A DNA stretch of 5,056 nucleotides, from NCBI GenBank assembly GCA_000431275.1, contig HF989206.1, forward strand, positions 38,308 through 43,363, read 5' to 3'. This DNA is from Prevotella sp. CAG:755 (GTDB lineage Bacteria; Bacteroidota; Bacteroidia; Bacteroidales; Bacteroidaceae). Shown here in pieces: positions 1 to 4,720 of this stretch; the first letter of the stretch is position 1; the number at the start of each line of letters is the position of its first letter. A model generated the notes under the pieces. The model saw only the letters and a program-made list of their open reading frames with translations. It did no database searches and had not been told where the DNA came from. Made by a program: the position numbers and the translations under genes.

Positions 1-267
1 TTCCTCGCCGGGCGCCTCTCGGTGTGCGCCGGGCGTTCGCTCGTGGAGAACATGGGCTTCGACGGCAGCGGCACGAACTGCGGCGACGTGGCCATCTACA
101 CCTCGCACCTCTACGCCGGCCGCCTCGCGGTGGACCACCTGCCCATCGAGGAGAACCCCGAAGCCCGCGCCGCCATCGCCCGCTACTACCGCCGCACCAA
201 CTCTTTCCGCGCCAAGGCCGTCCGCCGCATCAAACGCGAGTGGCGCCGCCTCTGGGGCAGGCGGTGA
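1..267 (+). CDS. Glycosyltransferase family 2-like protein, C-terminal part (5' end outside window)
   Basis: The reading frame is open from the first base and stops with TGA at 265-267, giving 88 residues of a longer protein. The visible part begins FLAGRLSVCAGRSLVENMGF and continues with FDGSGTNCG. This resembles the end of the GT-A domain in Bacteroidales family 2 glycosyltransferases, where a serine/arginine-rich stretch of the SLVxNxGFDGSGTHC type precedes a short C-terminal extension. The tail after about residue 60 is very basic (RRTNSFRAK...RRIKREWRRLWGRR), which would suit association with the inner membrane or with negatively charged lipid. The catalytic DxD region lies upstream of the window, so substrate and product cannot be judged. 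A GTG at 22 is an in-frame internal valine, not the start. The family call rests on remembered motif similarity. The neighbouring small genes are convergent, so this is the last gene of its transcription unit. Confidence 0.7.
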   Translation, partial: FLAGRLSVCAGRSLVENMGFDGSGTNCGDVAIYTSHLYAGRLAVDHLPIEENPEARAAIARYYRRTNSFRAKAVRRIKREWRRLWGRR

Positions 268-443
268 GGGAGCGTGAGCAGCATGCACATGGAGAGTGGG
301 GATAATGTGAATGGGGTGTGGCGGTGCCTCGCCATACTCGTTTATGCCGACATTAGATGTGGCTTGGCTGAATAAACAGAAAGCAGGGTCTTTCTTTGCC
401 CGCTTTATCGCTTTTCGCTATCTTTGATGCGTTGAACCGAAAA
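268..443. other. Intergenic stretch without a recognisable gene
   Basis: This is the region between the glycosyltransferase stop and the end of the convergent small-gene pair. Bases 268-370 are fairly GC-rich and show no open frame of note, no tRNA and no repeat. A hairpin that could end transcription lies at 380-406. Nothing else can be supported. Confidence 0.5.
380..406. terminator. Candidate bidirectional terminator hairpin between convergent genes
   Basis: AAAGC (380-384) pairs with GCTTT (402-406) and GGG (386-388) with CCC (399-401). One A is bulged and the loop is 10 bases. On the minus strand it is followed by a T-rich run (CTGTTTATTC), and on the plus strand by TATCGCTTTT. It lies between the glycosyltransferase (plus) and the small membrane protein genes (minus), where a shared terminator is expected. 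The stem is short and the T-tracts are imperfect, so the call is tentative. Confidence 0.35.
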
Positions 444-584
444 CTAATGTGTATTATAAAGACAGCAATATACTACTAAAAGTGAAAATAGGGTAATAGA
501 GATAATACCAATAGCCAAGTACAGGTAAACACGGAAGATTACCTTTAACTTTTCCCATATAAATTCCAACGTTTCTTTATCCAT
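444..584 (-). CDS. Small single-pass membrane protein, 46 residues (second of a tandem paralogous pair)
   Basis: Reading the minus strand from ATG (584-582) to TAG (446-444) gives a 46-residue protein. It starts MDKETLEFIWEKLK, an amphipathic, charged N-terminus. A long hydrophobic segment follows from about residue 16 to 43 (from VIFRVYLYLAIG to LLVVYCCLY), then NTH. It is predicted to be a single transmembrane helix with the charged end probably cytoplasmic. It shares MDxET..F...KLK....RVYL.L with the 41-residue protein encoded immediately upstream, so the two are tandem duplicates; the starts are exactly 142 bp apart. The start is well fixed, because an in-frame TAG lies 15 bases before the ATG and there is no other nearby start. 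No Shine-Dalgarno is seen. I do not recognise the family. A type I-like toxin, a regulator of a membrane complex and a subunit-stabilising peptide are all possible, and none is shown by the sequence. Conservation of both copies is the main argument that it is a real gene. Confidence 0.6.
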   Translation of the reverse strand: MDKETLEFIWEKLKVIFRVYLYLAIGIISITLFSLLVVYCCLYNTH

Positions 585-597
585 GTCGCAAAACTAT
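569..597 (-). repeat. Imperfect direct repeat, copy over the start of the 46-residue gene
   Basis: These 29 bases match 711-739 with three differences. They cover the ATG, the first codons (MDxET) and the 13 bases before the ATG. The conserved upstream part, read on the minus strand, is ATAGTTTTGyGAC just before ATG. It marks the duplication unit of the small-gene pair. Confidence 0.75.
589..596 (-). promoter_or_regulatory. Possible -7 box before the 46-residue gene
   Basis: The minus strand reads TAGTTTTG, which fits the Bacteroidetes -7 consensus TAnnTTTG and ends four bases before the ATG. A CTTG lies 21 bases upstream, where the -33 TTTG is expected. If used, the transcript would begin at or very near the ATG. 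The motif is preserved in both duplicate copies. It could instead be preserved only because of recent duplication. Confidence 0.3.
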
Positions 598-600
598 TGC

Positions 601-726
601 TCAATTCCAATTAGTTACAAGAAATCCAAACAAAAGGAAAGCTTGTAAAACTAAATACACTCTTAAACATCCGCATCCGAGACGTTTTAATTTACTGTAC
701 CAGAATTTTGACGTTTCTAAATCCAT
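601..726 (-). CDS. Small single-pass membrane protein, 41 residues (first of a tandem paralogous pair)
   Basis: The minus strand reads from ATG (726-724) to TGA (603-601). The protein begins MDLETSKFWYSKLKRLGCGC and ends with the hydrophobic segment LRVYLVLQAFLLFGFLVTNW plus one Asn. It is a likely single transmembrane helix over residues 21-40, preceded by a basic, aromatic N-terminus. It aligns with the downstream 46-residue protein as MD-ET--F---KLK----RVYL-L, with about four extra residues (GCGC region) before the helix. The stop lies 16 bases before the next ATG, so the two genes are probably co-transcribed, although each also has its own copy of the upstream sequence. An in-frame TAG 12 bases before the ATG fixes the start. 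The Cys pair at residues 18 and 20 is absent from the other copy. The surrounding DNA is AT-rich compared with the GC-rich neighbours, which suggests acquisition or weak codon selection. Function unknown. Confidence 0.6.
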   Translation of the reverse strand: MDLETSKFWYSKLKRLGCGCLRVYLVLQAFLLFGFLVTNWN

Positions 727-739
727 GTCACAAAACTAT
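711..739 (-). repeat. Imperfect direct repeat, copy over the start of the 41-residue gene
   Basis: This is the partner of 569-597, with 26 of 29 bases identical and an offset of 142 bp. A further short match (AATTGAGC on the minus strand) lies a little upstream of both copies, so the duplicated unit is larger than 29 bases and its intergenic part has diverged by a small insertion. Confidence 0.75.
731..738 (-). promoter_or_regulatory. Possible -7 box before the 41-residue gene
   Basis: The minus strand again reads TAGTTTTG, ending four bases before ATG, exactly as in the second copy. No good -33 TTTG is present at 19-21 bases upstream, so the call rests on the -7 match and its duplication. 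Confidence 0.28.
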
Positions 740-778
740 AATTTTCTTTTGGCTCAATTCGTTTGTAATACTCTTTAA

Positions 779-919
779 CGTTTGACTTGTATACACCTCA
801 AGGCCTATCTCGGGAACATCGGCCGGGAAGTGAGCGGCAGGACGACGCTCGCGCAATTCCTTGCAAGGGCTTATATGTTGGAAAGTCATTTATCTGCACC
901 CTTTTTCAAATCCTACTGA
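779..919 (+). pseudogene. Unidentified coding-like remnant
   Basis: Between an in-frame TAA (776-778) and TGA (917-919) the plus strand is open for 46 codons with no plausible start. From about 800 the frame reads KAYLGNIGREVSGRTTLAQF and then LARAYMLESHLSAPFFKSY. Third codon positions in the first half are almost all G or C, as in the real genes of this window, while the bases before 790 are AT-rich. This looks like the 3' end of a gene cut by the AT-rich island. The end (ESHL..P.F..Y) resembles the ESHLQTPHFRKY of the ABM fragment at 4361-4531; the resemblance is about half over 22 residues and may be chance. The opposite strand carries a codon-aligned 53-residue frame (728-889) as an alternative reading. 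Confidence 0.3.
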
Positions 920-996
920 CTTGACAGGCTATGCGGGCGGAGTGGCTCGTTCGCTTACAGCCGGCCGTTGCCAACCCGTAGGGTGCTTCCAGACAA

Positions 997-1030
997 TCCG
1001 TAAAAACGTCACAATCCTCCGTAAAAGTGT
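997..1030 (+). promoter_or_regulatory. Two direct half-sites, 21 bp apart, upstream of the operon promoter (AraC-type operator candidate)
   Basis: TCCGTAAAA occurs at 997-1005 and again at 1018-1026. Both are followed by two variable bases and GT, giving TCCGTAAAAnnGT twice. The 21-bp period is two helical turns, the spacing typical of direct half-sites bound by AraC-family activators. The downstream site ends about 25 bases before the -7 box at 1056, which places the pair just upstream of the -33 region, the usual position for activation. No regulator gene lies in the window. The repeat is seen directly; the identity of the binding protein is inference. Confidence 0.45.
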
Positions 1031-1055
1031 TCATTCCAATTGCGTCATGTTGCGC

Positions 1056-1063
1056 TAATTTTG
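1056..1063 (+). promoter_or_regulatory. Bacteroidetes-type -7 box of the redox operon
   Basis: TAATTTTG matches TAnnTTTG and lies 10 bases before the first ATG at 1074. The expected start of transcription is around 1068-1072, so the leader would be very short, or translation could begin at the second in-frame ATG at 1083. There is no good -33 TTTG at the normal distance, which fits a promoter that needs the activator sites at 997-1030. Confidence 0.45.
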
Positions 1064-1073
1064 CATCAAAAGA

Positions 1074-1802
1074 ATGGGCGCTATGCATGCAGGTCAGAAA
1101 ATAAGCCGGAGGGACTTCGTCAAGACCTCCGTCGTGGCGGGAGGGGCACTGCTCGCTTCCACGGTGATGCCGGGACAGGCCATGAACCTGCCCCCGCAGG
1201 GACAGGAAGGAAATCCTAAGTTTACGGATGACGGATTGGTAAAAGGAGTGTGCGACATCCACCTGCACCTCCGCCCCGACTCGCGGGAACGCTCGGCGGA
1301 TGAATACGGTTTCATGCAGGACGCCATGCGTGCCGGATACCGTGCCGTGATGTTCAAGTCCAATGATTTCAGTTGCCACGACAGGGCATACCTCATCCGG
1401 CAGGCACAGCCGGAAGCGGAATGTTTCGGCAGCTTCTGCATGAACCGTGTGCATGGCGACAGGGTGAATCCGTTTGCCGCGCAAAAGGCTGTCGAAACAA
1501 GCGGCGGACTGTGCCGCTGCATCTGGATGCCGACACTTGACGCTGCATACCACTACCAATGTGAAGGCAGAAAAGATAAAGGCATCCCCGTGCTGGATGA
1601 CAACGGACAGGTGTTGCCCGAAGTCGTCCGCGTGATGGAAATCTGCGCGGAAGCCGGCATCATCTTCGCCACCGGGCCACATCGACTGTACCGGATGCTA
1701 CCAGTGCATTCCCTGCCCGAAGAACGTCGCCATCGGCTACATCTTCGCCTACGTCTACAACAACTATCTGCTGCACCGCAACAAGGAGCGGGCAATGGCT
1801 GA
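1074..1802 (+). CDS. Tat-exported DUF6282 family protein, truncated and fused out of frame to an aldo/keto reductase tail
   Basis: Residues 11-17 (SRRDFVK) are a twin-arginine motif. A hydrophobic stretch and a likely cleavage site near PGQA (33-36) follow, so export through Tat is predicted. Residues 58-201 look like the DUF6282 family, a metal-dependent hydrolase-like TIM-barrel group. Recognisable parts are the first-strand motif CDIHLHLRPDS (H63, H65), AVMFKSN (K95), H102, FCMNRVHGD..NPFA, the strand CIWMPTLDAAYH, and IIFATG at 196-201. DUF6282 proteins normally continue ATGH...and run for roughly another 80-100 residues with a further His; here the family similarity stops at ATG (base 1676). 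The remaining 41 codons (PHRLYRM... to TGA at 1800-1802) are an out-of-frame reading of a ferredoxin-type tail and have no meaning. The start is ATG 1074 or ATG 1083. The product probably lacks metal ligands and is unlikely to be an active enzyme. It is the first gene after the promoter. Confidence 0.65.
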   Translation: MGAMHAGQKISRRDFVKTSVVAGGALLASTVMPGQAMNLPPQGQEGNPKFTDDGLVKGVCDIHLHLRPDSRERSADEYGFMQDAMRAGYRAVMFKSNDFSCHDRAYLIRQAQPEAECFGSFCMNRVHGDRVNPFAAQKAVETSGGLCRCIWMPTLDAAYHYQCEGRKDKGIPVLDDNGQVLPEVVRVMEICAEAGIIFATGPHRLYRMLPVHSLPEERRHRLHLRLRLQQLSAAPQQGAGNG

Positions 1803-1944
1803 CTACACCGTGTCCATGTCGCCCGTCCAGCGCGGAGATCCTGCCTCGTCGTGCGTGGGTTGCGGCGAATGCCTGGCCAAGTGCCCGCAGCATCTGGACA
1901 TACCCAGCCTGCTGGCGAGGGTGAAAGACGTGATGGGGAAATAA
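1678..1944 (+). pseudogene. Aldo/keto reductase C-terminal 4Fe-4S dicluster domain, N-terminal barrel missing
   Basis: In the frame +1 to the preceding gene, 88 codons end at TAA 1942-1944. They contain two cluster motifs, CTGCYQCIPCP (residues 4-14) and CVGCGECLAKCPQ (59-71), each C-x2-C-x2-C-x3-CP. The spacer between them contains YNNYLL. This is the characteristic ferredoxin-like tail of the Tat-associated aldo/keto reductases that often precede an iron alcohol dehydrogenase in Bacteroidales. The NADPH-binding barrel with its catalytic Asp/Tyr/Lys/His is absent, and no start codon fits. Removing one base from the GGG at 1674-1676 would join the upstream frame as ATGHIDCTGC and give one continuous protein of 289 residues. 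The segment is therefore the far side of a deletion that fused two genes, with a one-base frame error on top. Confidence 0.7.
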
Positions 1945-2037
1945 GCAGGAAATACGGCCGGAAAGACATGGCGCCTCCTCCGCCGGACACAAATGGCGAA
2001 ACAGTTACATTAAAACAATTAACAATAAACACACAGT

Positions 2038-3219
2038 ATGGAAACGAATCTTATTTACGACATGTACATTCCTACCCGCGTGATGTTCGGCGCAGGAATG
2101 CTGGACAAACTGAGTGAACAACCCATGCCGGGACGGCGTGCCCTCATCGTCATCTCCAACGGGAAATCGACCCGTGCCAATGGTTACTTGGCCCGCACGG
2201 AAGCGCAGTTGCACAAGGCCGGCGTGGAGACGGCCGTGTTCGACGGCGTGATGCCGAACCCCACGGTTGGCAACGTCAATGCCGGCGCAAAGGCCGCACG
2301 CGACAATGGTTGCGACTTCCTCGTGGCTCTTGGCGGAGGGAGCGTAATGGATTGTGCGAAAGCCATTGCGGTCATGGCTACGAATGAAGGCGAACTGTGG
2401 GATTACGTGCCCATCGGTTCGGGAAAAGGACAGCCTATTGCCGTAAAGCCGTTGCCCATCATTGCCATCACCACCACGGCTGGCACGGGGTCGGAAACGG
2501 ACAGCTCCGGCGTCATCACGAAAGAGGACACGCATGAAAAAGCCTTCGTGGGCGATGCCTCCCTGTTCCCCGTCCTCTCCATCGTCGATGCGGAACTGAT
2601 GAAAAGCGTGCCGCCGGCATTCACCGCCTATCAAGGTTTTGACGCCCTGTTCCACAGCACGGAAGGTTACATCGCCAAGGGCGCCAACCTGATGAGCGAC
2701 ATGTATGCCCTCGAAGCCATCCGCCACATTGCCGAATACCTGCCCCGCGCCGTCAGGGACGGCAATGACTTGGAAGCCCGCACCCACGTGGCTTTCGGCA
2801 ACACGCTGTCGGGCGGCGTGATGTGCCTGACGCTCATCACCAGCGAGCACGCACTGGAACATGCCCTTTCCGCCTATCATCCCAACCTGCCTCACGGCGC
2901 CGGCCTAATCATGGTCAGTCGTGCCTATTACAAATACTTCATCGACCACCATGCCTGCGACGACCGCTTCATCCGCATGGCCCAGGCTATGGGTATGCCG
3001 GAAGCCGCAAGAGCCGAAGACTTCCTGACCGCCCTCACCCGTCTGCAAGAGGCGTGCGGCGTTGCCGACTTGAAGATGTCCGACTATGGCATTACTCCCG
3101 ACGAGTTCGAGACCTTGATGCGCAACACCCGCGAGGTGATGGGCGTGATGTTCACCAGCGACCGCGTCCAGATGTCGGACCAAGACATCGTCCGCGTCTA
3201 TGAGGAGTCCTATAAATAG
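2038..3219 (+). CDS. Iron-containing alcohol dehydrogenase (group III ADH)
   Basis: This NAD(P)-dependent dehydrogenase of the FucO/AdhE/BdhA superfamily is cytoplasmic and probably reduces aldehydes or ketones to alcohols; the physiological substrate cannot be read from the sequence. The 393 residues are a full-length protein. The N-terminal Rossmann-like half includes YIPTRVMFGAG (10-20), ALIVISNGKS, MPNPT (72-76), the nucleotide-binding GGGSVMDCAK (99-108) and TTTAGTGSE (145-153). The C-terminal helical half has the metal ligands expected from E. coli FucO: D202 and H206 in GFDALFHSTEGY, H271 in SEHALEHA and H286 in LPHGAG. The spacing of the last two is one residue longer than in FucO. 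The start at 2038 gives the usual short lead before the first strand; ATG 2062 is a weaker alternative. The gene begins 93 bases after the aldo/keto reductase tail, with no Shine-Dalgarno, and is followed by a hairpin. It appears intact and functional. Confidence 0.93.
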   Translation: METNLIYDMYIPTRVMFGAGMLDKLSEQPMPGRRALIVISNGKSTRANGYLARTEAQLHKAGVETAVFDGVMPNPTVGNVNAGAKAARDNGCDFLVALGGGSVMDCAKAIAVMATNEGELWDYVPIGSGKGQPIAVKPLPIIAITTTAGTGSETDSSGVITKEDTHEKAFVGDASLFPVLSIVDAELMKSVPPAFTAYQGFDALFHSTEGYIAKGANLMSDMYALEAIRHIAEYLPRAVRDGNDLEARTHVAFGNTLSGGVMCLTLITSEHALEHALSAYHPNLPHGAGLIMVSRAYYKYFIDHHACDDRFIRMAQAMGMPEAARAEDFLTALTRLQEACGVADLKMSDYGITPDEFETLMRNTREVMGVMFTSDRVQMSDQDIVRVYEESYK

Positions 3220-3228
3220 TAGCGATCC

Positions 3229-3262
3229 GCAGGGGAGGGGAACATACGGCTCCTCCCCCTGC
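3229..3262 (+). terminator. GC-rich hairpin after the alcohol dehydrogenase gene (attenuator or terminator)
   Basis: GCAGGGG (3229-3235) pairs with CCCCTGC (3256-3262), and AGG continues with CCT around one bulged C. It is followed by TTTCAGGATA, so the T-tract is short. The strong stem 10 bases after the stop codon could end part of the transcripts or protect the 3' end of the alcohol dehydrogenase message. Confidence 0.4.
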
Positions 3263-3303
3263 TTTCAGGATACCAAAAGACAAGGTTCACGCCAGTGATT
3301 AAG

Positions 3304-3330
3304 GCAGGGGAGCCCCTCTGCTGTCAGATA
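3304..3330 (+). repeat. Second, shorter copy of the GCAGGGGAG hairpin element
   Basis: GCAGGGGAG is repeated from 3229-3237, and the sequence after the stem (CTGCTGTCAGATA) repeats CTGCTTTCAGGATA of the first copy. This copy folds as GCAG-GGG paired with CCC-CTGC around one bulged T. It ends about 15 bases before the acetyltransferase ATG, so the stem may affect that gene's translation. Confidence 0.4.
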
Positions 3331-3344
3331 AAAAACAGAGAGAG

Positions 3345-3908
3345 ATGACGTTAAGTGAATTTTTGGAAATAGTAAAGGCGCGCCGCCCGCTCGACACACC
3401 CGAAATCCATCAGCTGATGGACGACATGAGCAACGAGGCGCGGCGCATCACGTTCCGGCTGAACGCAGCTTACCACACACCGGACGAAGTCCGCTCCATA
3501 CTATCCGAACTCTTCGGCTATCAGGTGCCCCGCACGCTGCGTGTCTTCCCCCCGTTCTACACAGACTTCGGCAGGAACATACACGTGGGCGAAGGCGTGT
3601 TCATCAACGCCTGCTGCCACTTTCAGGACCATGGCGGAGTGACGCTCGGCGACGGCTGCCAGATCGGCCATAATGTGGTGTTCGCCACGCTCAACCACGG
3701 CCTTGCGCCGCAGGAGCGTGCATCGACCCGCCCGGCCCCCATCACGTTGGGGCGGAACGTCTGGGTCGGTTCGAACGCCACGATCCTGCAAGGAGTCACC
3801 GTGGGCGACAATGCCGTAGTGGCCGCCGGGGCCGTAGTGACAAAGGACGTTCCGGCCGGCACGGTTGTGGGCGGCGTTCCCGCAAAGTTTATCAAGTCCA
3901 TCCTATGA
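3345..3908 (+). CDS. Sugar O-acetyltransferase, LacA/NodL/Maa type (left-handed beta-helix)
   Basis: The predicted activity is transfer of acetyl from acetyl-CoA to a hydroxyl of a sugar or similar acceptor, in the cytoplasm as a homotrimer. The 187 residues match the family's usual length. The N-terminal helical domain (about 4-58) contains EARRITFRLNAAYH, equivalent to the maltose acetyltransferase N-domain. Hexapeptide repeats follow from about 75 to 170 (IHVGEGVFINACCHF, VTLGDGCQIGHNVVF, ITLGRNVWVGSNATI, VTVGDNAVVAAGAVV). The catalytic His is most likely H118 in ATLNHGL, corresponding to His115 of LacA. The C-terminal KDVP..TVVGGVPAKFIK is the classic coenzyme-A-side ending. The ATG follows a purine-rich ACAGAGAGAG. 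The TGA overlaps the next ATG (ATGA at 3905-3908), so translation of the next gene is probably coupled. The acceptor is unknown. Confidence 0.93.
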   Translation: MTLSEFLEIVKARRPLDTPEIHQLMDDMSNEARRITFRLNAAYHTPDEVRSILSELFGYQVPRTLRVFPPFYTDFGRNIHVGEGVFINACCHFQDHGGVTLGDGCQIGHNVVFATLNHGLAPQERASTRPAPITLGRNVWVGSNATILQGVTVGDNAVVAAGAVVTKDVPAGTVVGGVPAKFIKSIL

Positions 3909-4360
3909 GAGTTGTAAGAATCATTCCGCTACTGACATACGTGTTAATAGCGTTGCCGATATTCGGACAATCAAATGAAAGCCATAAAAAGATGGAAACA
4001 AATTCAATCAGACTGACAGTCAAGGGCGGCAAGACATTTACCGCCACTTTATCGGACAATTCGTCCGCAGAGGCTTTGAAAGAGCTGTTGTCGAAGGGAG
4101 ATGTGACCGTGGAAATGGAGGACTACGGCAACATGGAGAAAGTCGGGCCGCTCCCGACAGCCCTACCGCGCAATGACCGCCAGACATCTACCGGCCCCGG
4201 CGACATCATTCTTTATCAGGGGAAATATCTGGTGATTTATTATTCAACCAATTCGTGGAACTTCACCCGCATAGGCAAGATCGACAATGCCGACGCTGCG
4301 CAATTGAAGTCTGCCTTAGGGCGTGGGGATGTCACAGTCACGCTTTCGTCGGGCCGGTAG
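3905..4360 (+). CDS. Cyclophilin-like fold protein with signal peptide
   Basis: The protein has 151 residues. Residues 1-22 (MRVVRI, a hydrophobic core TYVLIALPIF, then GQ) form a Sec signal peptide with no lipobox Cys, so a periplasmic location is likely. The rest resembles the cyclophilin-like_2 / TM1367 group: IRLTVKGGKTFTATL, a short helix SAEALKELL, VTVEMEDYGNMEKVGPLP, then GDIILYQGKYLVIYY and RIGKIDN..QLKSALGRGDVTVTL. These proteins adopt a cyclophilin-type barrel but have no proven prolyl isomerase activity. They recur in Bacteroidales beside alcohol dehydrogenases, flavodoxins and ABM proteins. The start is set by the ATGA overlap with the acetyltransferase; an internal Met at residue 30 (METNSIR) would give a version without the signal peptide. 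The gene is complete. Its TAG at 4358-4360 is followed in the same frame by the ABM remnant. Confidence 0.8.
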   Translation: MRVVRIIPLLTYVLIALPIFGQSNESHKKMETNSIRLTVKGGKTFTATLSDNSSAEALKELLSKGDVTVEMEDYGNMEKVGPLPTALPRNDRQTSTGPGDIILYQGKYLVIYYSTNSWNFTRIGKIDNADAAQLKSALGRGDVTVTLSSGR

Positions 4361-4531
4361 CCCCTGCGCCCCGCCCGCTTCACGGCGCAGGAGCTTGCCG
4401 ACCGCGCCGCCTACGAAAGCCACCTGCAAACACCGCACTTCCGGAAGTACAAGCAAGGCACGCTCTCGATGGTGAGGGAGCTGGAACTGGTGGACGTGAA
4501 TCCGCTGCTCCCCGGACTGAAAATCAAGTGA
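4361..4531 (+). pseudogene. Antibiotic biosynthesis monooxygenase (ABM) / putative quinol monooxygenase, C-terminal fragment
   Basis: 56 codons in the same frame as the cyclophilin-like gene, directly after its TAG, end at TGA 4529-4531. They read RFTAQELADRAAYESH, then LQTPHFRKYKQGTLSMV and ELVDVNPLLPGLKIK. This matches the conserved C-terminal half of Bacteroidales ABM proteins (AAY.SHLQTPHF.KYKQGTL.MV..LELVD..PL.PGLKIK), small dimeric ferredoxin-like-fold proteins that act on quinones or related substrates. The N-terminal half of roughly 60-80 residues, any signal peptide and the start codon are missing; the only ATG in the frame is deep inside (SMV). A deletion probably removed the intergenic region and the 5' half. 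Product would need read-through of the TAG, for which there is no sign. The fragment is well preserved, which suggests a recent loss. Confidence 0.7.
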
Positions 4532-4720
4532 CCTCTCTCAATCCGGTCTTCCGGCGTGTGCCAGTCCCGGTGCCTTGCTTCTTCGTGAGGATGTGGCAGC
4601 GCCGGGGGCTGCCCCGTGGTCGTGCGGGATAGTCTGTGCGGAACGGCGGGATTTTCCAGAAAAAACTTCAAAAAGATGAAATAAAAATCCGCCATGCTGC
4701 CACTGTATTGAAAAAATCAA

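Noticed and set aside
24..305. Plus-strand open frame rich in Arg, Pro and His over the glycosyltransferase end
   Set aside because: It overlaps the real glycosyltransferase frame, and its composition is the usual artefact of reading GC-rich codons out of phase.
740..800. A third copy of the small membrane protein gene upstream of the pair
   Set aside because: Only the short AATTGAGC match continues upstream. The in-frame sequence has stops and no MDxET or RVYL pattern.
861..1058. Plus-strand 65-codon frame before the DUF6282 gene
   Set aside because: It has a weak TTG start, no protein-like pattern, and runs over the operator repeat and the -7 box.
906..1682. Long minus-strand frame (258 codons) opposite the DUF6282 gene
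   Set aside because: It is antisense to a recognisable Tat-DUF6282 frame and shows no domain. Long antisense frames are common in GC-rich genes.
1553..2032. Minus-strand frames opposite the aldo/keto reductase tail
   Set aside because: The plus strand carries two unmistakable C-x2-C-x2-C-x3-CP motifs, so the antisense frames are shadows.
2005..2895. Minus-strand 296-codon frame opposite the alcohol dehydrogenase gene
   Set aside because: The plus-strand frame has all superfamily motifs, and the antisense product shows none.
4411..4720. Two minus-strand frames (94 and 60 codons) across the ABM remnant and the bases after it
   Set aside because: They overlap the recognised ABM fragment in antisense or lack any motif, and no promoter is seen.
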